A stretch of 64,000 nt of DNA from Synchiropus splendidus (lineage: Eukaryota; Chordata; Actinopteri; Syngnathiformes; Callionymidae): assembly GCF_027744825.2 (NCBI RefSeq), contig NC_071351.1, forward strand, positions 12,473,501 through 12,537,500. The letters are read 5' to 3'. The notes under the pieces were generated by a model that searched no databases, was not told the DNA's origin, and saw only the letters and a list, made by a program, of their open reading frames with translations. Below, one piece after another: positions 24,252-33,780 of this stretch (its first letter is position 1; each line of letters opens with the position of its first letter). Position numbers and translations under genes: made by a program.

Positions 24252-24775
24252 TGTCATAAATCAAGACGTGGAGTGGGACCCAAGTGCAGTGATGAAAGTC
24301 ACAGGAGGCAGGTGCGAGTTAAATACAATAGTTTTAATCACTAACAACAATAAAACCAGAACAGAAAGCGTAACTGGACCGGGAGAAACAAAGCGAAGAG
24401 AGAATGTCCAAAATCAAGGGGTCACCAAACTAGGAGAAGTCCATAAACATGAATAAGAGTCCAACAGAAAGCATCACCGAACCGGAAGAATCAAACAAAC
24501 TTAAATCTGGGAACAGAGATTAAAAAAAAACCCACAATTAACAGAAATAGCAAAATCACAGAACAAACCAGGAAACACATGGAAACAGAGGGAGGAAACA
24601 GAACTATAACTCAGGCACCAGGGTTTCAGAAAAGTAATCACAATAAGCTAGCTAGCGCACAGAAAGCGAACGGACGAAGAGATTGGCACCAGTCATGTGC
24701 CAGAGGAACAGGAAGAAAGGAGGGAGAAAGCAAAAACAGGACTCAAGTGACCAAAATAAAAGCAGAATCATGACA
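24252..24775 (-). mobile_element. Solo LTR, Ty3/gypsy chromovirus-like
   Basis: On the minus strand it begins TGTCATGATTCTGCTTTTAT and ends ...CACGTCTTGATTTATGACA. Both ends and several internal blocks match the LTR at 33236-33543 (TGTCATGATTCCACTTTTAT ... CACGTCTTGACTCGTAACA; CTTGAGTCCTGTTTT; GTTTTATTGTTGTTAGT-like block). No internal gag or pol sequence adjoins it, so it is a solo LTR left by recombination. The flanking pentamers CAAAC and CTATC do not match, so the target duplication is decayed or one end is misplaced. Confidence 0.75.
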
Positions 24776-27700
24776 CTATCCACCCGATGTGACTGCAATC
24801 CCCCCATTGAATGGATGTTTTCCCATGGTGATCACCCATTCATATGAGCCAGTAGACTCCTACCATGTCTACTGGTTGGTATAGCATGTTGTTATCACCT
24901 CAGTCAATGGAGATCCCTTAGACACCGATATACTCCTCTGGCTCCGTCTCACGCGGCAGGTGATGGTCACTAAAGTGTGTGAAAAAGTGGTGACCCTGCC
25001 CCATGACTAGTGTAGATGCCCACACAACAAACCCTTTCTCCACCTGTTGTTTGTTGGTTGTGACTGCATCAGACCACTTTTTTAGCCTCCTCTAAAGCGA
25101 TTACCATTCCGTTTTCTCATAGTGAGAAAACGATGGCTCCATTTGAAAAGCAGTTCTCTCTCAGATCAATGGTTTGATGAATCTGTTAACAGGACATCAT
25201 GGCTACATCCACTGACTTTGGTCCCTCTGATATTGAGAGTCATTGGTTCCTCACTGTGTATCTGATTGACGAACAAGGTCCTTTAAGGTGGTCAAGATGG
25301 CTGACTGCATGCCATGAGATGAGGAAAGTGGTTGTCAGAACGTGTTCATCTGAGTCTCTCTCTCTCAATTTAACCACTAACAATTGGACTTGAATCATGG
25401 TTGTGTTCCATTTTAAGGCTAGAGTTCTTCCTGTTTGTCTCAGGGAATGATGACCTGAGAGTTCAAAATGACGATTCATTGACAGTGGAAGGTCTCAACG
25501 GAACTGACTCAGCAAATCCACCTTCTCCCACCAGTATCCCTCCTGGCAAATTTCACAAAAACCCTTGCCCCGGCACCTGACCTCCTGTAAATGAGAAATC
25601 CCACACTATGAAAGAGATACCTCTAAATCTGACATCTGAACAAGTTGATCGACATCTCCCGTCATGACCAACATCCAGATTTCTTGATGTCCTGAGGTAC
25701 AGCTCGCTACCTGCCCATCTTCTTCTTTTCAACTTCTCTAACTCTATCTTGTGAGACGTTTCTCAGCATTGAGGAACATAAATTAAAGTCCATTAGTCCT
25801 AGTCTCCCATTGTTTTACAATGGAATGATACAAAAGTTAGAGTCATATTTTGCATTACAGAACGTATGTACGGCTTAGTGTTTGAACATATGGATCACCA
25901 TTAGATGTTAGCTCATACTCTCATTGCACAGGATGCAATATATTTCTTGCTCATATGACCAACTAGTGAAGCATTTGGGTCCCAGCAGTGAGCCCTGTGA
26001 CTCCCCATAATCTATTGCCTTTTATTCCAACTTTAATCTTTGTATCCATCCTTGTGCTTGTCCTCTCATTTGGCCTCAGATCTTTGAGATATAAATGTCC
26101 TGATATATTTGGTGACAATACACAGCTATATTTTTGTCAATCCATTAATATGGAAATTTGAAATTGAAAATACCTGCATTTAACCGGATATATGTTCATC
26201 AGGTTAAAAATTTATTAAAGCACACACTATCTATGGTTAAAATACAAGCTTCTCTGCAGAGATGAATGGAGAACAAGATGGATAAAAATCACTGAATTGA
26301 AAAGGATTTATGCTGCTTGGAGTGAAACTTAATATAAAATTGATGTTAGAATCCTTCATGTTCAAAAGCTAATAAACCCAAAACGTTATTTCAATTCGAA
26401 TCAAATAATGAATTGAATAACAAAAATGAAACGTAATAACAAACATCAAAAACATAATTTGTTAAAACACGTTCTCAATTTTGATAATAAACGAATATAC
26501 ACGTTATTTTATTAAGGTTTTATTGAACAATGTGAGAAATAATGAACACTAAATTGTCGAGTGAAAGAGGGGGGCTTTGTTGAAAGAGATGCTCGGTGGT
26601 TGTTTTCAACATCCCACAGATGTTCCAGCATCCAAACAATGTTGGCGTAGATTTTGGCTTGGGATGCTTAACTTGGTGATGTGACGAAGCCGAAATTTAA
26701 ATATTGCTGAAATATTGTCTCGAAGCTTTCGTGCGTCTGGAAGGGGACGATCACTGTCTGTCCAACCTTTTGTTTACGCCTCAACAGCGCTCCAGCGCAT
26801 GCGCTCATGTGCGCGTGGACTGGCTCGTGTCAGTCTCATGCCGCCTTGGTTGACAAATAAGTCAACAAAAAATACAGCAAAGCGTCAGAAAACCTGTGGA
26901 TGGATGTATTTATTGTGTCTTCATATGGTTTAGTGTCGGTAAGTCTGTTTTTAAAATCGAATTGAACTTTTTTTTTGGAGTTTGGTGAGAGCGCGGGGCC
27001 TTCCAGTACAACACAACAAAAATGTGAACGTTTACAGCGATGTTTTAAGCAACATTATTCTTTTCACAAACAGCTGCATGAAAGTCAAAACTTTTGTCAA
27101 TGCTTTGTGGAGAACTTTCTTGCATCAAAGTCCCTCAACAAAAGCTCCCTATGCTCTCAGCTTGCACAGATGGAAACCCACGCCAAAAGTGGGACAAAAA
27201 AAACCCCTAACCGAAGCCCCTCTTTGAATGTTCCTAAAAAAAAAGGACCCGTTCCCATACTCTTGTCGGTGGCAGTTATTCTGGCCCCCTGGGAGAGGAC
27301 GCGTGCAAGAGCGCACATCATGCGCTCTGAAGAAAATAAAGGAAATGTGAAACCGATCAGCAGTTTGTGCCACCGTTTCTGTGTCCTAAAATGACTGGAT
27401 TCAAGAGTTTTTGTATGTGTAAATAAACACATTTTCACACATTAATATGCCAGTATTTTATGTCTATTCGTTGTGCGTAAAATGTTGGCGCAACATTTTT
27501 TCAGTTGTGAAATTACGTTAAAATCTTATTTAATACTATCCTCGTTCTCGATTTAACTATTAAAAAAAATTGAATTCGAAGTGAAACGAAGCTCGTCGCT
27601 GGTGCGCAGGGGCTGCTGTCGGGATGCTGATGGGAGAGGGAGTCTGGAGTGTGGGGGTTGGGTTGATGTGGTGGCAAGAATGAGCTGAGGCGCCCATCTG

Positions 27701-28722
27701 TTGCACAGTTTTGGCGCGTGCCGAACGCGTGAATCAAGATCCACGCTGCACCACTAGATTGGGGGATCGAGATGGAAACATTGTGGTAATTTTAAAGGCA
27801 AGCACGACGATAATTCTAAAAGGGGAATTATATTTTCACCACATGATTTGTTTCTAACTTTCTGAGCTCTTGTAGACTTCAAGTGAGGCAAACGGGGGGC
27901 GTTTTTGGACATGATCTCTGACTCGAACATTGCGTGATTCTTTGTGCATCACATCACAATACCCCTGGTCCCCACCCCCACTCACGGGGCCCCTCCCATT
28001 TTCCACTCCTTCACGGCCACCACAGGTAAACGCCGTGCTGTCGGAGTTGGAAACAAGCTGCTCATAATTTAGAAGCAGATGTTAAACCCAGACGTAGATG
28101 GCGTGGCTTGGGTATGTGCTTTATTAATTTTGAGGGAATAGATGATAGTGCTGTCACTCCAGACCCTCATCTGTTTGCCTTGTGTTTTTTGTTTGGGGTG
28201 TTTGCAGAATTTCATGAAATATTAATGAAGGAGTTTGCGGTTGATATATTTGAAAGTAAAAATACGTAGTCAACGATTACATTTTAACAAATAATAAAAC
28301 ATACAGAATCCATAAAAGATCGAATGCAACAGCGGCGTGTAAAACAACAACTTCATAACAATAAAATAAAGTAAATAAATTGATTTAAAACGTCCATGAA
28401 TTCATTATTAACGTTGGTTTAGACTGAAACCTTTAAACTCGTGTCTTTAAAATCTAAACATTGTGTATTTTTAGACACTCACTCAATGTGATTAATCTAA
28501 ATCTCACCAAATATGGCAACTGTGTGCGCAGTTTGCATCATCTATGCGTTTTAAAACGCAAAAAATAACCTCACCAAAATCCACATACCAACAGTAGCAG
28601 GTATCATGACCACAGATGGTCCAGGCTGGAGCCCCTCTCATCTCCCTAAGGGCCTCGCCCCCCTCCAGTCACTCAAACCCCTGGTGGCTTGTGTCCCCTC
28701 CCCTTTGACGCGCTGCAGACAC
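24776..28722. other. Intergenic DNA upstream of hes2 copy 1
   Basis: No gene recognised. 24780-26100 has a uniform texture and may be an old repeat, but I could not assign a family. CpG-rich patches occur at 26740-26830, 27280-27330 and 27590-27740. Confidence 0.35.
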
Positions 28723-28729
28723 ATAAATA
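28723..28729 (+). promoter_or_regulatory. TATA box of hes2 copy 1
   Basis: ATAAATA, 92 bases upstream of the start codon. The second hes2 gene has the same heptamer 85 bases before its start codon, which supports both as core promoter elements. Confidence 0.65.
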
Positions 28730-28814
28730 GGAGGAGGCTCGGCTCTGCGCTACACACTTCAGCCTTGAAGCTCCAAGAGCGAACAACTACTTCCAAACAA
28801 GCACAAAAATAAGA

Positions 28815-28904
28815 ATGAGTCCCAGCATTTCTACTGAGGCCACTCAGCCTCCAGCTGCCCGGTCCACTGTGGCCCAGAGGAAACAAGCTCACGAACTGAG
28901 AAAG
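28815..28904 (+). CDS. hes2: hes2 copy 1, exon 1
   Basis: 30 codons, [20 protein letters not shown] to HELRK, phase-0 donor GTAAGA at the same codon as in copy 2. Confidence 0.93.
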
Positions 28905-29594
28905 GTAAGAAGAGAAGACAAGCTTCGTCCATGCGCTTCATGTTGAATTGTGGCTTAACGGTCCCTGTTTCTTCCAGACGCTCAAACCCTTGTTGGAGAA
29001 GAGAAGGCGCGCTCGCATCAACGACAGTCTCGGTCACCTGAAAAGTCTGATTCTGCCTCTTGTGGGCAAAGACAACGCTCGCTACTCCAAACTGGAGAAA
29101 GCTGACATTCTGGAAATGACTGTGCGCTTCCTCAGAGATCTCCCATCCACACCCGCTAAAGGTGAGCATCATCTTCCGCGCAGCTTTATTTACTGTTTAT
29201 GTCCGCATGAACTTTGTAAAAGATTGTAAATGCATCTATCTAATGAGATATTTTTCCTCCAGACGCAACAGACAGCTACAGAGAAGGCTACAAAGCCTGC
29301 CTGCAGCGCGTGTCCGCCCTGCTCCCGCAAACAAACCTGGATCAGGAGGCATGCCAGCGCGTCAACGACTTCGTCCAGAGATCCATGTCCTCCACAGTCA
29401 CCCCTGCGTGTCTGAACTGCTGCGCCCAGACCTCCAGAACCTTCCCTCAGATCCAGCAAAGACTCATAACCCTCAAGTCTAGCCTGAGCTCCAGACTGGA
29501 GCTCCAGTCTCGGGGCGGCAGTAGTGCCGTGGCGCCGGCAAGAGCGCAGCCAGTGCCACAGGCGGTCACTGACGCCATGTGGAGACCCTGGTAG
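28815..29594 (+). CDS. hes2: Hes2-type bHLH-Orange-WRPW repressor (copy 1)
   Basis: Exons 28815-28904, 28978-29161, 29263-29594 give 201 residues. The bHLH spans about residues 28-83: basic region [13 protein letters not shown] with the proline typical of Hairy/E(spl) proteins, helix 2 [16 protein letters not shown]. The Orange domain follows ([13 protein letters not shown], from about residue 96). The C terminus is WRPW (198-201), the Groucho/TLE-recruiting tetrapeptide. Mammalian HES2 shares [26 protein letters not shown] and the final LWRPW layout. Such proteins bind N- or E-box DNA and repress transcription, often downstream of Notch. Start choice: first ATG after the TATA box, giving a 30-residue exon 1 as in copy 2. 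It is a tandem paralogue of the gene at 37693; whether it is hes2.1 or hes2.2 of zebrafish naming was not settled. The usual intron after the loop is absent. Confidence 0.95.
28978..29161 (+). CDS. hes2: hes2 copy 1, exon 2 (bHLH)
   Basis: Acceptor CTTCCAG; encodes [20 protein letters not shown] through [20 protein letters not shown] without the intron that copy 2 has after LTGRD. One leftover base at donor GTGAGC. Confidence 0.95.
29263..29594 (+). CDS. hes2: hes2 copy 1, exon 3 (Orange, WRPW)
   Basis: Acceptor TTTTTCCTCCAG; Orange domain, a conserved [20 protein letters not shown] block, a Ser/Ala-rich linker and AMWRPW-stop. Confidence 0.95.
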
Positions 29595-29951
29595 CCGAGA
29601 AAGACTCACCCTCTGTGTTATTTATTTCGTCATGTAATTTAACCACTTTGTATTCCAATTGATTTCGACGAAGAATATTTGGAATAGTTGCTTTGATTCA
29701 GCATTTAGCTCATTTTGCGCACAGATCTTTATGAAACTGTCAGAGCTTTTAAAACGCAATCCTCTTTGGGGTTTCAAAGACATGGGTTGTAGACAACACT
29801 TTTGTAAAACCCCACGGGTTATTTTTGTTCGAGGTTTGCACGCAGTGACTTCAATGTATTTTGGTCTGTGCAAAATAACTGTAAACACCATGTGTTAAAT
29901 ATGATTTCTTGACTCCGTGACACTTTTTGTTTGTCATTGTGATGAGTTTTC

Positions 29952-29957
29952 AATAAA
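29952..29957 (+). terminator. hes2: Polyadenylation signal of hes2 copy 1
   Basis: AATAAA about 360 bases after the stop codon, followed by TGTGTGTATTTT, a suitable downstream GU-rich element. Confidence 0.7.
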
Positions 29958-30019
29958 TAGCCTTTCTTGCGAAATGTATGTGCAATGTGTGTATTTTCTA
30001 ATCTTGCACTGTGGTTTGA

Positions 30020-30190
30020 GAATATTAATGGCCGGATTTGGGGGGTAAAGGAAGTGAAAAAGGCGCGCAGTCTCATAAAGAAGCGACAGGTCAGTGCGCG
30101 TCTATTGAAGCTGCGCAGCTGCTCCATTGTTACCTCTCTCAGGCGCCTCCGCTGTTTTACCGCCAAATCCGTGGGAAGAGGCTGCACAAA
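30020..30190. promoter_or_regulatory. Possible enhancer downstream of hes2 copy 1
   Basis: A CpG-containing block carries a homeodomain-type ATTAATGG, a perfect SOX-type CCATTGTT (30123-30130) and a perfect CSL/RBPJ consensus CGTGGGAA (30170-30177) within 150 bases. Hes genes are often Notch/CSL targets. Function is inferred only. Confidence 0.3.
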
Positions 30191-31614
30191 AAAGCACAAA
30201 AGTATTCGGAGAAACGTCAACCCCCGTCAACTGGATTTTTTCGTTTAAACAGAAAACACACATCGACACCAACATGTTATCTTATTTATTATGGTATTAA
30301 ATTACTTGAAATCATCCAAATAAACATGACAGTGCCTCAATAATATAATGTCAGGAAAAACAAATAAATTTGGGAGAAAACATACACAATTGGTCACAAA
30401 TAGCATTTGGATACAAATAACATTTATACCATATTTTTCCAGATGGTTGAATGGAGAATGGGTGTGATAAAAACAAGAGGAAAGAGGGGACGAATTCTAT
30501 ATCTTCTCGCTGTTTGATGTACACAGACTACTTATTCTTATCCTTGCTGTACTCCATACAATTTCATCTTAGAATGTCAGGTCTTTATTTCATGAGTAGT
30601 TTCACTCATGCAGTACGCCACTACAGGGGTTTATATCTGATCTGATAACAAACTAAAAACATGAGACAAAATGTATGAAATCTTCAGTTTGTGTAATAAA
30701 TACTGAATTTTTATTTGTAAAAATATTTCAAATTTCATAACAAGATCTAAATATATGAGCATGATGAGCCCTGCTTTTCCTAAAACAGGATGATGCCTGG
30801 AATGGATGCGTCCAACAGGGTGGGTCTGTTGAAGGCTTTCCACTTTCAGTTTTATGTGTTGCAGGACATTCCATGTTGTTGTTGCTTGGTGTATTTGTCA
30901 ACTGTGTGTTCATACTTTGTAAGAGAAACCAGCGATGCTTCCCTCTACCATTTCTGATTCATATAACTTGTCTTGGTTCCCCCCATGTCCATTGATTGTC
31001 CATGTTCGATACACTTGTGAGCTGCCGATCTAAATCTAATCTTGGACTCAAATTGCTTTGATCATGATGGACTGATTTCAAATTCCAAGAACGGTGGGTG
31101 ACTATAAATAATACATTTTTGTTGGTGAAAACAGCCAGTAGAGAAACCATTTAGCCTGAAGTTATTTAACTTTGATCATTATTATTTTACATTGCTGATT
31201 TTTTATTTCATTTTCTTGTTTTGTTGTATTGTTTGTTTGTCATTCGTATTTAGTATTTAAGTTTAAAAATGTTTGTTGCTTTGCAGTCATGTGAGTTCTC
31301 GCGTGACGGCATAGATGATGAGGCAAACTTTGTATTTCCGGGCAACACTGGATTCAAGTCGAGTGTTTTTCCTAAGCAAATCCAGGTAACAAGACCAGAC
31401 CAAGGAGAGACTTTTGTAGATTCCCTCAAGTAGCAAGCAGCCAATTAGGGATTTGTCCAAAGTGTATTCTTTTGTCTCAAACTTTTCACATACATGTGTA
31501 TGTAACCGTTTGTGTCGTATTTGCGTTGTTTGTGTTGATGTTTCTGTTTAGTTTTCACGGTAAATTTGGAGAATAAGCTTAAAATAAATCAGTTGCTGGA
31601 AAAACACTTGAGTC
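30191..31614. other. Intergenic DNA between the hes2 genes, left part
   Basis: AT-rich, no gene or repeat family recognised. Confidence 0.4.
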
Positions 31615-32253
31615 TTTACGACGAGGGAGTTCCAGTTCCAGTCATACCTCTCTGACAGGACATCTTCAGTCACCAGAACCTCAACTCATCTACAGCCAAG
31701 TTTACATGTGGTGTGCCACACGGTTCCATTTTAGGTCCCATTCTATTTTCAATCTACATTGCACCCTTGGGCATCGAACAACACCACATGCCTTTCCACT
31801 GTGGGTGACATTCAGATTTACTTACCGATTAAGAATTCTCATGGCGTAGCTTCTGCGCTAGCATGTCTTGATGATGTCATGAATTGTATGGCTCAAAGTA
31901 AATAACTCCTATCCTCCCCAAAATCTCTGTGTCCTATTTGGCTCCACACTTTCCTTTGATCCCCACAATAAAAATTAAGTCCAGTTCTGTTTCCTTCAGT
32001 TGAAAATGGTGTTCAAAATCAAACCCATGCTCTCACATGCTCTCAACTTAGAAAAACATATTCATGTGTTTATATTCTGCTGCCTGGACTGCTGGTAACT
32101 CTCTCCTCACTGGCATCAACAAGACATTTCAAGTACCTCCAGCTGGTCCAAAGTGAGGCTTCTAACTGGCTCTAAGAGACTGTAGCACATCACTGCTAGT
32201 TGTCCCTAGGTCTAGTTGAAATCTAAAGGTGACGGGGCCTTTTCTGTCAGGGC

Positions 32254-32328
32254 GGTCATGATTCCGTTTTTATTTTGGTCCCTTGAGCCACTGCACTTGG
32301 GTCCCACTCCACGTCTTGACTCATAACA
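32254..32328 (+). repeat. 5' LTR, internally deleted
   Basis: 75 bases: the first 30 and last 45 or so of the 308-base 3' LTR, with the middle lost between CCCTTGAG and CCACTGCAC. The first base is G instead of T. Confidence 0.8.
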
Positions 32329-32639
32329 GTTCGATCTGGCCAGAAACATGGACCCAGCAGTGGTGAAGGGTCTGCACTCCTAGCCACTCACGCCACCAGG
32401 GTGAATAATTTAGAATATATTACTCAGTCTATTTTGAAGATTTTGCACTCGATTTCTGTGGCAGTTGTACGGCTGTCCTCCCGCTCTGATCCCCCCAGTG
32501 CTCCGCTTGCTTCCTCTGCTCTTCCTCAAACAGGGGAGCAAACGCTGTTTGTTCCCATCCGTGAATTTTTTTTTTAAGACTCTTGTGTTTCCCCGGCTCT
32601 GCCTGCCGGCCAAGTCCCTGCTTTAGCCCCCCGTTATAT

Positions 32640-32780
32640 TTGAAGAGCCAGAGGAACCCATGCAGGTGGGAAGACCTCGTCTCTCCCTCGAAGCTTATTG
32701 CTTGCTTATACTGAGGTGTAGGTGGTCACTTTTTAAGGACCTGCCCTGTACGTCCCGAGAACCCTCGTTCTTCCCCTGTG
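32640..32780 (+). pseudogene. gag remnant with broken CCHC zinc knuckle
   Basis: Reads EEPMQVGRPRLSLE and then, after a frame change, a C-x2-C-x4-H-x4-C knuckle ending GGHFLRTCPVRPEN; the second cysteine codon has become TGA. The nucleocapsid would not be made. Confidence 0.65.
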
Positions 32781-33047
32781 ACATGTACTCGGGTTGGACT
32801 CACCTCTCTCTCTCTGTGCGAGAGACAGCAGTTTCACATCCTCAAGTCACTCACCGCAGGACACTGCTCAGACTCTAGACTTGTTTCCGGTCAGGCTACC
32901 AAGGTGGCCTCCAGAGCACCGTTCAAGCCAGAAGTGCCCGGAACCCCAGCTCGTTGTCCAAGCCAGTCCTGGCGAGATACCGTCCTAAGCCTCAGAACCC
33001 CGGTTTCCACCCCTCGTCTCCGACGACCGTCCATCCACAAGTCTGCA

Positions 33048-33228
33048 GAGCATCCTCAAGGTCAGACGGCACGATCGTGGCTACCAGTACGTGGTCAGAT
33101 GGGAAGGTTACGGCACCGAGGAAAGGTCCTGGATCTCCGGCTCCCTCTTGGACCAGAGGCTCCTGAGTGACTTCCATCGTCTGAATCCCAGCAGACCGGG
33201 TAAGACACCTGGAGGTGTTCTTTAAGGG
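33048..33228 (+). pseudogene. Integrase C-terminal chromodomain remnant
   Basis: Open frame SILKVRRHDRGYQYVVRWEG, YGTEERSWISGSLL, LLSDFHRLNPSRPG to a stop at the purine tract. The aromatic WEGY core and the ILKVRRHxRGxQYxVxWEGY pattern identify a chromovirus chromodomain, which targets integration to chromatin. Only this last part of pol is intact. Confidence 0.8.
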
Positions 33229-33235
33229 GGGGTAC

Positions 33236-33543
33236 TGTCATGATTCCACTTTTATTTTCGTCCCTTGAGTCCTGTTTTGTTTTCTCCCTCCTTCCTGTTC
33301 CTGTGGCACACGGCTGGAGCCAATCGAACCCCTGATCACCTGTGTATATGAGCACCTGGACTTGTGCCAGATCGACTCCTATTGTTCCTGTGATTTGAGT
33401 TTGTTTGTTTCTCCCGGTTCGATGACGCTTTCTGTTGTGGTTTTATCGTTGTTAAACATTCAAATATTGTATTTGACTCAATCTTGCCTCCTGAGACTTT
33501 CACCACTGCACTTGGGTCCCACTTCACGTCTTGACTCGTAACA
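33236..33543 (+). repeat. 3' LTR, 308 bp
   Basis: Starts TGTCATGATTCC directly after the purine tract AAGGGGGGG-TAC and ends CACGTCTTGACTCGTAACA (shown in part above). Contains a TATA-like TGTATATGAGC near 33341 and no coding sequence. Confidence 0.85.
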
Positions 33544-33780
33544 AGGGCTCCTTGACTCTGGAAGAGTCTACCATGCTCCACTTCTAAAACTTTGCACTCA
33601 CACTGACCTTTATAGGGTTGCGTTTATGTAATATCTTCTGGACTTTTACTTCGTTATTCTCAATGGAGTGTTAAGCCATCCACCTCCGTGGTCGAGCAAG
33701 CGCAAACATTATTCACTGTTCTGCTTGGAAAGCACTGTGTGAACCACATTCTCTTTCGTGCTATATAAATAAAGATCATT

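Larger units (their letters stand above)
32254..33543 (+). mobile_element. Ty3/gypsy chromovirus-like LTR retrotransposon, deletion derivative
   Basis: 5' LTR 32254-32328 (internally deleted), leader and gag start codon context (ATGGACCCAGCAG, near 32347), degenerate gag ending in a zinc knuckle, a junction straight to the end of integrase, a chromodomain, a purine tract and a 3' LTR at 33236-33543. A 5-bp target duplication AGGGC (32249-32253 and 33544-33548) flanks it exactly. Most of pol (protease, reverse transcriptase, RNase H and most of integrase) is missing, so it cannot move by itself. It is inserted in the LINE described above. Confidence 0.85.
31615..33780 (+). mobile_element. L2-like LINE fragment, 5'-truncated, interrupted by an LTR element
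   Basis: The left part (31615-32253) encodes, with frameshifts, reverse-transcriptase pieces: [32 protein letters not shown] (near 31700-31770) and [10 protein letters not shown] (near 31805-31833), where the catalytic YADD is reduced. The right part (33544-33780) resumes after the LTR element and ends GTGCTATATAAATAAAGATC, the usual kind of L2 3' tail. Removing the insertion and one AGGGC restores a continuous GDGAFSVRAPLTLEE frame. The copy is dead: many stops and frameshifts. Confidence 0.8.

Noticed and set aside
24776..26100. Possible transposon internal region next to the solo LTR
   Set aside because: No gag or pol motif in any frame that I could recognise, and no primer-binding or purine tract at the LTR edge.
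33336..33581. Minus-strand frame over the LTR
   Set aside because: LTRs of this family are non-coding; the frame is the reverse of the LTR and leader.
31615..33780. A functional reverse transcriptase gene
   Set aside because: The LINE is 5'-truncated, frameshifted, lacks an intact catalytic YADD and is interrupted by another element.
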